DNA from: Microbacterium sp. ET2
GTDB lineage: Bacteria; Actinomycetota; Actinomycetes; Actinomycetales; Microbacteriaceae
Assembly (NCBI RefSeq): GCF_030347395.1
Contig: NZ_CP128170.1
Location: 3,472,001-3,536,000 of the forward strand
Direction: 5' to 3'
Length of the DNA: 64,000 bases
Shown here: positions 37,692 through 47,101 of the stretch, piece by piece
How positions within the stretch are numbered: the stretch's first letter is position 1
How the letters are laid out: every line of letters begins with the position of its first letter
The notes under the pieces: generated by a model
Database searches by the model: none
The model's input: the letters and a program-made list of their open reading frames with translations, nothing else
Told to the model about the DNA's origin: nothing
Position numbers and translations under genes: made by a program

Positions 37692-38578
37692 GCACCGGCG
37701 TCCGCCTCGATCGCGCCACGACGCTCGATCACGACCCCGATCAGGACGCGGCGTCCGCGACGGCCGCTCCGGTCACCGCCCCCGTCGCTGCGGCGACGGG
37801 GGCGTCCGCGCGCCGTGAGTTCTGGGCCCGGCCCGGCGTCCGCGTCATCGGCGGTCTCGTCGTCCCGGCCCTCCTCCTCCTCGCCTGGCAGGTCGCCTCG
37901 AGCACCGGCGCCGTCCCCGCCTATCGGCTGCCGCCGCCCGCGACGGTGGTCACCGCCGCGCTCGAGATGGCGCAGACCGGTGAGCTGTGGCTGAACATCG
38001 CGATCTCGGTGCAGCGCGTCCTCCTCGGCTTCGCGCTGGGCTCGGTGGTCGGCATCGCCGCCGCAGCGCTCGTGGGCCTGACCCGTACCGGCGACGTGCT
38101 GCTCAGTCCCTCGCTCGCGGCGCTGCGCGCCATCCCGTCGCTGGCGCTCGTTCCCCTGCTGCTGCTGTGGATGGGCATCGGCGAGGAGTCGAAGGTCACC
38201 CTCATCGCGATCGGCGCCTTCTTCCCGGTGTTCACCACCGTCGCCGGTGCCCTCCGTCACGTCGACGCGCACCTGGTCGAGATGGGGCGGTCCTTCAGCC
38301 TGCGCGGCTGGGATCTCTTCCGCACCGTCCAACTCCCCGCCGTCCTCCCGGCCCTGATCTCGGGCCTGCGCCTCGGGATGGCGCAGGCGTGGCTCTTCCT
38401 CGTCGCCTCCGAGCTCCTCGGCGCGGCGATGGGGCTCGGGTTCCTGCTCACGATCTCGCAGCAGACCGGTCGGGTGGACCGCATCCTCCTGACGATCGTG
38501 CTCCTGGCCCTCCTCGGTGCGCTCTCGAACGCGATCCTCAGCCTGGTGCAGAAGCGGCTCCTGCGGCGGTGGGCGTGA
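37688..38578 (+). CDS. ABC transporter permease, SsuC/TauC type
   Basis: A 296-aa inner-membrane permease with a 45-residue Ala-rich cytoplasmic lead, then about six membrane spans. The coupling (EAA-like) motif EMGRSFSLRGWDLFRTVQLPAVLPALISGLRLG is present in its usual place, and LRAIPSLALVPLLLLWMGIGEESK is characteristic of sulfonate/taurine/nitrate permeases. GTG 37688 overlaps the binding protein gene and its own stop overlaps the next start. Confidence 0.9.
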   Translation: MSTGVRLDRATTLDHDPDQDAASATAAPVTAPVAAATGASARREFWARPGVRVIGGLVVPALLLLAWQVASSTGAVPAYRLPPPATVVTAALEMAQTGELWLNIAISVQRVLLGFALGSVVGIAAAALVGLTRTGDVLLSPSLAALRAIPSLALVPLLLLWMGIGEESKVTLIAIGAFFPVFTTVAGALRHVDAHLVEMGRSFSLRGWDLFRTVQLPAVLPALISGLRLGMAQAWLFLVASELLGAAMGLGFLLTISQQTGRVDRILLTIVLLALLGALSNAILSLVQKRLLRRWA

Positions 38579-40575
38579 CCACCCCCGAGACCCTCGATCA
38601 CTCCGCGCTGCGCTTCGCGCCGCCCACGGATCTCGCCGCACGGGCGAATGTCACGGCCGAGGCGTACGAGCGGGGTGCCGCCGACCCCCTCGGCTTCTGG
38701 GAGGAAGCCGCCCGACGCCTGGAGTGGACGACGCCGTGGCACCGGACGCTGACGTGGACGCCACCCGATCGCGATGATCCCGCGGTGATCCCCTCGGCGA
38801 CGTGGTTCGGCGGCGGACGCCTGAACGTCGCGGTCAACTGCGTCGACCGGCATGTGGCAGCCGGCCGCGGCGACACGGTGGCGCTCTACTTCGAGGGGGA
38901 GCCGGGGGATCGGCGCCGGGTCACATACGCCGACCTGCAGCGGGAGGTCGCGCGTGCCGCGCATGCGCTCACCGCGCTGGGCGTCGAGGCGGGCGACCGG
39001 GTGGTGGTGTACCTGCCGGTGCTCGTCGAGACCGTGGTCGTCGCGCTCGCCTGCGCACGGATCGGCGCCGTCCACTCCCTCGTCTTCGGCGGCTTCTCCG
39101 CCGAGGCGCTGCGTTTCCGCCTCGAAGACACCGGGGCGAAGCTGCTCGTCACCTCCGACGGACAGTTCCGCCGTGGGAGCGCCGTGGAGGTGAAGTCGAC
39201 CGCGGATGCCGCGGCGGCGGGTCTTCCCTCGCTCGAGCACGTGCTGGTGGTCCGCCGCACCGGGCACGACGTGTCGTGGACACCCGGACGCGACCTCTGG
39301 TGGCACGAGATCATGGCCGCGCAGCCCGACGTGCACGATGCGAGCGACGTCGATGCGGAGCATCCGCTCTTCATCATCTACACGTCGGGGACGACCGGCA
39401 GGCCCAAGGGGCTCGTGCACACCTCCGGCGGGTATCTGACCCAGGCGTCGTGGGCCCACTGGGCGCATTTCGACGCCAAGGCCGATGACGTCCACTGGTG
39501 CACCGCCGACCTCGCGTGGGTCACCGCGCATACCTACGAGCTTTACGGACCGCTCTCGAACGGTCTCACGCAGGTCATCTACGAGGGAACGCCGGACACC
39601 CCCGATCGCACGCGGCACCTGGAGATCATCGAGCGCTACGGCGTGACGGTGTACTACACCGCACCCACCCTCATCCGCACCTTCATGGCGTGGTTCGGCG
39701 ACGCCCTTCCCGCGGGCTTCGATCTGTCGCGCCTGCGCCTGCTCGGCACGGTGGGGGAGGCGATCAACCCCGCGGCGTGGCTGTGGTTCCGCGAGACCTT
39801 CGGGCGGGGGGAACTCCCCGTCATCGACACCTGGTGGCAGTCCGAGACCGGTGCCGCGATGGTGGCTCCGCTTCCGGGGGCGACGACCCTCGCGCCGGGC
39901 TCACCCTCCCGGCCGCTCCCCGGCATCGACGTCGCGGTGGTCGATGACGACGGGGCCGAGATCAGCCCTGGCGGGTCGGGCACCCTCGTGGTGCGATGTC
40001 CGTGGCCCGGCATGGCCCGCACCGTGTGGGGCGACCCGGCACGATACCGGAGTGCCTACTGGTCGACCTTCGCCGGCCGCGGCGAGTGGGGCGGCTACTA
40101 CGTCGCCGGGGACGGCGCGACCTCTGACGAGGAGGGCAACATCCGCATCCTCGGCCGGCTCGACGACGTCGTGAACGTCTCGGGGCACCGATTGTCGACC
40201 ATCGAGATCGAGTCGGCCCTGGTCGCCCGCGACGACGTCGCGGAGGCGGGTGCGACCGGGGTCGCCGACCCGGTGACCGGTCAGCGCGTCGTCGTCTTCG
40301 CCGTCGCCGCCGGCGACGCGAGACCCGATGAGGCCGTCCTGCGCGACGAGGTCGCCCGGGCGATCGGGCCGGTCGCCCGGCCCCACCGTGTCGTGTGCGT
40401 GCCGGAGCTCCCCAAGACCCGGTCGGGCAAGATCCTCCGGCGTCTCCTCGCCCAGCTCTGGGAGGCCGACCTCGACCGGCGTGCCGGTCGCGCACCGGCG
40501 CCGCTCGGCGACACCACGTCCCTGCAGAATCCCGAGGCCGTCGCAGCCATCGCCGCGACCCTCGCCGCCCACTGA
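38575..40575 (+). CDS. Acetyl-CoA synthetase-like acyl-CoA ligase
   Basis: A 666-aa adenylate-forming enzyme. ATP motif IIYTSGTTGRPKGLVHT, A5 motif DTWWQSETGA (the paired Trp of acetate-using synthetases), A7-A8 YYVAGDGATSDEEGNIRILGRLDDVVNVSGHRLS and the C-terminal lysine site PKTRSGKILRRLL. The Trp pair favours acetate or another short acid. It is translationally coupled (GTGA) to the sulfonate-type permease, which is unusual for a general acetate enzyme and raises the possibility of a sulfonated or related short acid as substrate. The chromosome probably has another acs copy, but that cannot be seen here. Confidence 0.85.
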   Translation: MTTPETLDHSALRFAPPTDLAARANVTAEAYERGAADPLGFWEEAARRLEWTTPWHRTLTWTPPDRDDPAVIPSATWFGGGRLNVAVNCVDRHVAAGRGDTVALYFEGEPGDRRRVTYADLQREVARAAHALTALGVEAGDRVVVYLPVLVETVVVALACARIGAVHSLVFGGFSAEALRFRLEDTGAKLLVTSDGQFRRGSAVEVKSTADAAAAGLPSLEHVLVVRRTGHDVSWTPGRDLWWHEIMAAQPDVHDASDVDAEHPLFIIYTSGTTGRPKGLVHTSGGYLTQASWAHWAHFDAKADDVHWCTADLAWVTAHTYELYGPLSNGLTQVIYEGTPDTPDRTRHLEIIERYGVTVYYTAPTLIRTFMAWFGDALPAGFDLSRLRLLGTVGEAINPAAWLWFRETFGRGELPVIDTWWQSETGAAMVAPLPGATTLAPGSPSRPLPGIDVAVVDDDGAEISPGGSGTLVVRCPWPGMARTVWGDPARYRSAYWSTFAGRGEWGGYYVAGDGATSDEEGNIRILGRLDDVVNVSGHRLSTIEIESALVARDDVAEAGATGVADPVTGQRVVVFAVAAGDARPDEAVLRDEVARAIGPVARPHRVVCVPELPKTRSGKILRRLLAQLWEADLDRRAGRAPAPLGDTTSLQNPEAVAAIAATLAAH

Positions 40576-40600
40576 CCGCTCGCCTCTCGGAAAAGGACCC

Positions 40601-41932
40601 ATGACTGACGACCACCGCTTCGGCTTCCGCACCCGCGCCCTGCATGCCGGCGGCACGCCCGACGCCGCCACCGGCGCCCGCGCCGTGCCGATCTACCAGA
40701 GCACCTCGTTCGTCTTCGAGGGCGCCAAGGATGCCGCGAACCTCTTCGCCCTGCAGAAGTACGGCAACATCTACTCGCGCATCGGCAACCCCACCGTCGC
40801 GGCGCTCGAGGAGCGCCTCGCCTCACTCGAGGGGGGCATCGGCGCGGTGGCGACGGCGTCGGGCATGAGTGCGGAGTTCATCACCTTCGCCGCCCTCGTC
40901 GGCGCCGGTGACCACGTCGTCGCGTCGGCTCAGCTGTACGGAGGGACGGTCACCCAGCTGGATGTCACGCTCCGGCGCTTCGGTGTGGAGACCACCTTCG
41001 TCGCCTCGACCGAACCGGCCGACTACGCCGCCGCGATCCGCCCAGAGACCAAGGTGCTCTACGTCGAGACGATCGGCAACCCCTCAGGCTCCATCGCCGA
41101 CATCGAAGGACTCGCCGAGGTCGCCCACGCCGCCGGCATCCCGCTGGTCGTGGATTCCACCCTCGCGACGCCCTACCTCGCGCGCCCTCTTGAGCACGGC
41201 GCCGACATCGTCATCCACTCGGTGACGAAGTTCCTCGGCGGACACGGGACGACCCTCGGCGGAGTGGTGATCGAGAAGGGCACGTTCGACTGGGGGAACG
41301 GCAGGTTCCCGCAGATGACCGAGCCGGTGGCCTCGTACGGCGGAATCCGGTGGTGGGACAACTTCGGCGAGTACGGCTTCCTCACCAAGCTCCGCAGCGA
41401 GCAGCTGCGCGACATCGGGCCGGCGCTGAGCCCCCAGTCGGCCTTCCAGCTCCTGCAGGGGGTCGAGACGCTCCCGCAGCGCATCGACGCCCACCTGGCC
41501 GGAGCACGGATCGTCGCCGAGTGGCTGGACACGGACCCGCGGGTCTCCTACGCAACCTGGGCGGGGCTTCCCGGGCATCCCCACCACGAGCGCGCGAAAC
41601 GGTATCTCCCGCTCGGCCCGGGCTCGGTCTTCGCCTTCGGCATCCGGCCGCAGGGATCCGGCGACGAGATCGACCCCGATGCGGCGCGCGCGGCGGGGGA
41701 GCGGTTCATCGATTCGCTTCAGCTCGCCTCGCATCTGGCCAACATCGGTGACGCACGCACCCTCGTCATCCACCCCGCCTCGACCACCCATCAGCAGCTG
41801 AGCGCCGAGCAGCTGAGTGCGGCCGGCGTCCCCGCCGACCTCGTGCGCATCTCCGTGGGTCTGGAAGACCCCGAAGACATCCTCTGGGACCTCGACCAGG
41901 CCCTGACCGCCGCGACGGGAGCGACCCGATGA
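40601..41932 (+). CDS. metY: O-acetylhomoserine (or O-acetylserine) sulfhydrylase
   Basis: A 443-aa PLP enzyme of the Cys/Met metabolism family that joins sulfide to an O-acetylated amino acid. ATG 40601 follows AAAAGGA. Motifs: TRALHAGGTPDAATGARAVPIYQSTSFVF, YSRIGNPTV, the PLP lysine in HSVTKFLGGHGTTLGG at about 208-223, and the C-terminal HPASTTHQQLS and RISVGLEDPEDI. Its length and insertion pattern match MetY rather than MetB. The family often cannot be assigned to homoserine or serine from sequence alone. In the operon it would use sulfide released from imported sulfur compounds. Confidence 0.9.
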   Translation: MTDDHRFGFRTRALHAGGTPDAATGARAVPIYQSTSFVFEGAKDAANLFALQKYGNIYSRIGNPTVAALEERLASLEGGIGAVATASGMSAEFITFAALVGAGDHVVASAQLYGGTVTQLDVTLRRFGVETTFVASTEPADYAAAIRPETKVLYVETIGNPSGSIADIEGLAEVAHAAGIPLVVDSTLATPYLARPLEHGADIVIHSVTKFLGGHGTTLGGVVIEKGTFDWGNGRFPQMTEPVASYGGIRWWDNFGEYGFLTKLRSEQLRDIGPALSPQSAFQLLQGVETLPQRIDAHLAGARIVAEWLDTDPRVSYATWAGLPGHPHHERAKRYLPLGPGSVFAFGIRPQGSGDEIDPDAARAAGERFIDSLQLASHLANIGDARTLVIHPASTTHQQLSAEQLSAAGVPADLVRISVGLEDPEDILWDLDQALTAATGATR

Positions 41933-42537
41933 CCGATCTGTCCTGTGCCCTGCCCGCTGCCCGGCCGACGGCGGCGCCGGCTGACCAGCCCGTCACCGCG
42001 GATGGCGCGGCGTGCGTGCTGCCCTCCGCCGCGGTGCCGGGTCGCACGTGGCAGGGTCCCGGCCCGCAGGAACGCTTCGAGATCCTCCGCCGCACACGAT
42101 CGATCGCCATCGTCGGCGCCTCCGACAACCCGGCGCGGGCGAGCTTCTTCGTCGCGACCTATCTGCTGGGAAGCGCACCGCACGACGTGTACTTCGTCAA
42201 TCCCCGCGCCGACTCCATCCTCGGCCGGCCCGCGTACGCGTCGCTGGCGGATCTGCCGGTGGCTCCCGACCTGGTCGACGTCTTCCGCCGGCACGACGAC
42301 CTTCCGGGCGTCGCAGCCGAGGCGGTGGCTGCCGGTGCGAAGACGCTGTGGCTGCAGCTCGGCTCGTGGCACGAGGGTGCCGCCGCCATCGCCGAGGAGG
42401 CCGGACTGTCGGTCGTCATGGACCGGTGCATCAAGATCGAGCACGCGCGGTTCCACGGGGGACTCCACCTCGCGGGGTTCGACACCGGGGTGATCAGCTC
42501 ACGCCGGCAGCTGCTCAGCCGGCGCGCCGACCTGTAG
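41929..42537 (+). CDS. CoA-binding domain protein (YccU-like)
   Basis: A 202-aa protein coupled to metY by ATGA. After about 50 variable residues comes a Rossmann CoA-binding domain: RSIAIVGASDNPARASFFVATYLL, VYFVNPRADSILGRPAYASLADLP, VDVFRRHDDLPGVAAEAVAAGAKTLWLQLG and the conserved VVMDRCIKIEHAR. Such proteins commonly sit next to metY in actinobacteria; role unknown, possibly sensing CoA or acyl-CoA. Its TAG stop is the start of the rpoZ -10 box. Confidence 0.85.
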   Translation: MTDLSCALPAARPTAAPADQPVTADGAACVLPSAAVPGRTWQGPGPQERFEILRRTRSIAIVGASDNPARASFFVATYLLGSAPHDVYFVNPRADSILGRPAYASLADLPVAPDLVDVFRRHDDLPGVAAEAVAAGAKTLWLQLGSWHEGAAAIAEEAGLSVVMDRCIKIEHARFHGGLHLAGFDTGVISSRRQLLSRRADL

Positions 42538-42540
42538 AAT
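42535..42540 (+). promoter_or_regulatory. Predicted -10 box for rpoZ (TAGAAT)
   Basis: TAGAAT overlaps the stop codon of the CoA-binding gene. Six bases later an ATG (42547) is in frame with rpoZ, so a transcript could begin right at that codon. Confidence 0.55.
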
Positions 42541-42621
42541 GGAGGGATGGCGCGGCTCAGCCGTCCGCCCCGCGCCCGACGACTTCTCCGCCGACATCCT
42601 TTCGAACCAGGAGGTTCAGCC

Positions 42622-42876
42622 ATGGCCGGAACCAACCAGGGCATCATCGAGCCCCCCATCGACAGCCTTCTCGAGAAGGTCGACTCGAAGTACCAGCTCG
42701 TCATCTACGCCGCCCGTCGCGCGCGTCAGATCAACGACTACTACTCCGACCTGCACGAGGGGAACCTCTTCGACAACGTGGGTCCCCTCGTGGACTCCAC
42801 GGTCGAGGACAAGCCGTTGACGATCGCCCTTCACGAGATCAACGAAGACAAGCTGCGCCTGCGGGCCGCCGAGTAA
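42622..42876 (+). CDS. rpoZ: RNA polymerase omega subunit
   Basis: An 84-aa subunit that helps fold and stabilise the beta' subunit. ATG 42622 follows CAGGAGG and gives the family N-terminus ([41 protein letters not shown]). An in-frame upstream ATG at 42547 would add 25 Arg-rich residues and sits at leaderless distance from the -10 box. The gene normally lies between gmk and coaBC in actinobacteria; here the sulfur operon separates it from gmk. Confidence 0.95.
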   Translation: MAGTNQGIIEPPIDSLLEKVDSKYQLVIYAARRARQINDYYSDLHEGNLFDNVGPLVDSTVEDKPLTIALHEINEDKLRLRAAE

Positions 42877-42893
42877 GTCGTTCCCGAGTCCCT

Positions 42894-42922
42894 GCCCGGG
42901 GTGGCTGTCGGCCACCCCGGGC
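42894..42922 (+). terminator. Hairpin terminator after rpoZ
   Basis: GCCCGGGGTGGC (42894-42905) pairs perfectly with GCCACCCCGGGC (42911-42922) around a five-base loop, 17 bp after the rpoZ stop. Only a few Ts follow. It insulates metK from rpoZ. Confidence 0.75.
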
Positions 42923-42927
42923 ATACT
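42922..42927 (+). promoter_or_regulatory. Predicted -10 box for metK (CATACT)
   Basis: CATACT overlaps the last base of the rpoZ terminator, 31 bases before the metK start. There is no room or sign for a SAM riboswitch in the short leader. Confidence 0.4.
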
Positions 42928-42958
42928 TGTGCCCGTCCCCGCGAGATCTGGAGCACCG

Positions 42959-44152
<1,194 letters not shown>

Positions 44153-44183
44153 GACCGGCCCTCCCGGGAGGGGATCCGCGCTC

Positions 44184-46169
44184 ATGAGCGGCGCGCGGGT
44201 GGCGCGGGTCCTCATCGACTCTCCGCTGCCGCAGCTGGATCGTCTGTTCGACTACGCCGTACCCGGACCCCTCGCGGGGGACGTGGTGCCCGGCGTCCGG
44301 GTCAAGGTGCCGCTGCGCAGCGCCGGCCGCGTCGTCGACGCCTACGTCATCGAGGTCCATGACGAACCGGATGTCGGCGGGCGGCCGCTCTCCGACATCG
44401 ACGCGGTCGTCTCGCCGGTCCCCGTCCTTCCCGATGGGCTCTACCGGCTCGCGCGACGCGCGGCCGACCGGGCTGCCGGGTCGGCCTCCGACATCCTGCG
44501 CCTGGTGATCCCCAAGCGCATGGTGCGCGCCGAGAAGGTGTGGATGGCGGGCGAGAGGGCGGCGGCGCCGTCGGTTTCGCAGGACGCCCGGAGCTGGGCT
44601 CGAGCCGTCCTCGACGGCTTCCCGGAGCTCTCGTCGACGCTCCGCGCCGCGGAGCGTCTCGCCGTCGACGCCCCGCCGCACCCTGTCGCCACTCCGGAGG
44701 GCGAGGTCGGCGCGTGGGCAGAACTCCTGGCCGCCGCGGCGGTCGACACCCTCGCGGCGGGAAGGAGCGCTGTGATCGTCGTGCCCGATCATCGCGATCA
44801 GGCCCAGATCGAGCGCGCCCTGGCCTCTCGGGTGGATGAGTCGGTCGTCGTCCGCGACGATGCGCGTCAGCCCGGCCCCGCCCGGTACGCGGGCTTCCTG
44901 CGGACGCTCTCCGAGTCCCCCTGCATCGTCGTCGGCAACCGGTCGGCCGTCTACGCCCCGGTGCACCGGATCGGGCTCGTGGCGATCTGGGACGACGGCG
45001 ATCCGCTCCTGGCCGAACCGCTCTCGCCCGGCGTCCACGCGCGCGATGCCGCGCTCATCCGGCAGGAGCTCGATGGCTGCGCGCTGCTCTTCGCCGGCCA
45101 CACCCGCACCACCGATGTGGAACGGCTCGTGCAGCTCGGCTTCGTACGCGACGTCCCCGCCTCGCGCCGCCGTTCGCCCCGGGTCGTGCTCAGCGCCACA
45201 CAGGAGGGGGAGCGCCGCGGAGTGCGCATCCCGTCGAGTGCGTTCCGGGCCGCTCGAGACGCCCTCGCCGAAGGGCCCGTCCTCGTCCAGGTCGCCCGGC
45301 CCGGATACGCCCCCGTGCTGGTGTGCGCCGAGTGCCGCCGGCCCGCACGGTGCCGGCACTGCGAGGGGCCGCTCCACGCGCGCAGTGTCGGCGCCGTGCC
45401 CGAATGCTCCTGGTGCGCGCGCGAGGCGCGAGCCTGGACCTGCGTGCACTGCGGCTCGGAGAAGGTGCGTCTGGCCTCATCGGGCAGCGAGCGCACCGCA
45501 GAGGAGCTCGGCCGCGCCTTCCCCGGCGTGCGCATCGTCATCTCGGACGGTCGCCACGCGGTGGACGAGGTCCCTGCGGCCCCCGCACTCGTGATCGCCA
45601 CCCGCGGCGCCGAGCCTCCGGCGGAGGGCGGGTACCGCGCCGTCGTGCTTCTCGACGGAGAACGGATGCTCCTCTCCGACGACCTGCGGATCGGCGAGGC
45701 GGCCCTTCGATGGTGGTCGAACGCCGCCGCTCTCGCCGCCCCCGACGCCCCGGTGCATCTGGTCGGCGTGACCGGTGCCGTCGCCCGGGCGCTGGCGACC
45801 TGGTCGCAGGCGGCCTACGCCCGCTCCGAACTCGCCGCCCGGGCGCCGCTTCGCATGCCGCCGGCTGTGCGGGTGGCCGCAGTCGACGGCGACGCGCCCA
45901 GCGTCGAGGCGGCGATGGCGGCACTGCGCGAGGCCGTGCCCGCTCTCGACGATGACAGTGTCCTGGGCCCCGCCCCACGGGGCGAGGGCGGCGTTCGGGC
46001 TCTGGTGCGCTTCGACTACCGCGCCGGCGCCGAGGTCGCCGAGTCCCTCCGCTCCTCTGTCGTGGCGGCTGCACTCCGCACACGTCGCGCTCGCGGTCGT
46101 GCCCCGGCGCCCGGCGGTGCGCCGCCTACACTCAGAGTGCGGGTGGACCTGCCCGACCTCGACCTGTGA
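44184..46169 (+). CDS. priA: Primosomal protein N' homologue (PriA), helicase motifs lost
   Basis: A 661-aa protein with the PriA 3'-DNA-end-binding domain first (about 1-100, ARVLIDSPLPQLDRLFDYAVP and VKVPL). A zinc-binding block is intact: eight cysteines at about 380-430 (CAECRRPARCRHCEG, CSWCAREARAWTCVHCG). The ATPase motifs are gone: there is no Walker A where GxGKT should be (AGRSAVIVVPDHRDQ follows directly) and the DEAH box is replaced by IWDDGDPLL. This loss is known for actinobacterial PriA proteins, which are thought to act in replication restart without helicase activity. ATG 44184, 31 bp after metK. Confidence 0.9.
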   Translation: MSGARVARVLIDSPLPQLDRLFDYAVPGPLAGDVVPGVRVKVPLRSAGRVVDAYVIEVHDEPDVGGRPLSDIDAVVSPVPVLPDGLYRLARRAADRAAGSASDILRLVIPKRMVRAEKVWMAGERAAAPSVSQDARSWARAVLDGFPELSSTLRAAERLAVDAPPHPVATPEGEVGAWAELLAAAAVDTLAAGRSAVIVVPDHRDQAQIERALASRVDESVVVRDDARQPGPARYAGFLRTLSESPCIVVGNRSAVYAPVHRIGLVAIWDDGDPLLAEPLSPGVHARDAALIRQELDGCALLFAGHTRTTDVERLVQLGFVRDVPASRRRSPRVVLSATQEGERRGVRIPSSAFRAARDALAEGPVLVQVARPGYAPVLVCAECRRPARCRHCEGPLHARSVGAVPECSWCAREARAWTCVHCGSEKVRLASSGSERTAEELGRAFPGVRIVISDGRHAVDEVPAAPALVIATRGAEPPAEGGYRAVVLLDGERMLLSDDLRIGEAALRWWSNAAALAAPDAPVHLVGVTGAVARALATWSQAAYARSELAARAPLRMPPAVRVAAVDGDAPSVEAAMAALREAVPALDDDSVLGPAPRGEGGVRALVRFDYRAGAEVAESLRSSVVAAALRTRRARGRAPAPGGAPPTLRVRVDLPDLDL

Positions 46170-46177
46170 GAGCCCCT

Positions 46178-47101
46178 ATGCGTCTCGTCTTCGCCGGAAC
46201 CCCCGCCCCGGCCGTGCCGTCATTGCGCGCCCTCCACGCGTCATCCCACGACATCGTGACCGTCGTGACCCGCGATGACGCGCCGCTGGGACGCAAGCGC
46301 GTGCTGACTCCGTCGCCGGTCGCCGCGGCCGCCGCCGAGCTCGGTCTGCCGGTTGTCAAGACCCGCCGACTGGATGACGCGGCGACGACCGCGATCGAAC
46401 GCACCCACCCCGACCTCGGCGTCATCGTGGCCTACGGCGGACTCGTGCGCGAGCCACTGCTGTCCGCCCCTCGCCATGGCTGGATCAACCTGCACTTCTC
46501 GCAGCTGCCGCGGTGGCGGGGTGCCGCGCCCGTGCAGCACGGGCTCATCGCGGGTGACGCCGACGTCGCCGCCAGCGTCTTCCGGCTCGTGGCCGAGCTC
46601 GACGCGGGCGACGTCTTCGACGAGGTGGTTCTTCCTGCCCCTCAGGACGCGACGGCGGGGGAGGTGCTCGACCTCCTCGCCGAGCGGGGAGCGGCCCTCC
46701 TGCGCACGGTCGTCGACGCGATCGCCGATGGGTCGGCGACGGCTCGGCCCCAGGAGGGCGTGCCGACGTTCGCGCCCAAGCTCGGCGACGCCGACGGTCG
46801 CCTCGACTGGAATGGGACGCGCGAAGAGGTGATCCATCGGTTCCGTGGGGTGACCCCCGAGCCGGGCGCTCACACGATCCTCGACGGCGCCCGACTGAAG
46901 GTGCTGCGTGCCCGGGAGGCCGCTCCCGACGCGCCCCGCCTGTCTCCAGGTCGTCTCGCGATCCACGGTCGCGCGGTCATCGTGGGGACCGCGACCGAGC
47001 CGGTCCTCCTCGAACGCGTGCAGCCCGCCGGGCGCGGGCCGATGATCGCCGAAGACTGGTTCCGCGGACTCCGCCACAGCGAGCCGGTGCTGGGCTCGTG
47101 A
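46178..47101 (+). CDS. fmt: Methionyl-tRNA formyltransferase
   Basis: Formylates initiator Met-tRNA. 307 aa from ATG 46178 (MRLVFAGTPAPAVPSL, the usual family start); an in-frame GTG at 46166 would overlap the priA stop. The formyl-folate site is INLHFSQLPRWRGAAPVQHGLIAGD at about 104-128, including the Asn-His pair, with the Asp in KLGDADGRLDW beyond. The C-terminal OB domain is present. Its stop overlaps the rsmB start. Confidence 0.95.
   Translation: MRLVFAGTPAPAVPSLRALHASSHDIVTVVTRDDAPLGRKRVLTPSPVAAAAAELGLPVVKTRRLDDAATTAIERTHPDLGVIVAYGGLVREPLLSAPRHGWINLHFSQLPRWRGAAPVQHGLIAGDADVAASVFRLVAELDAGDVFDEVVLPAPQDATAGEVLDLLAERGAALLRTVVDAIADGSATARPQEGVPTFAPKLGDADGRLDWNGTREEVIHRFRGVTPEPGAHTILDGARLKVLRAREAAPDAPRLSPGRLAIHGRAVIVGTATEPVLLERVQPAGRGPMIAEDWFRGLRHSEPVLGS

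Noticed and set aside
42923..42958. SAM riboswitch before metK
   Set aside because: The leader is only about 30 bases; the strong hairpin just upstream looks like the rpoZ terminator.
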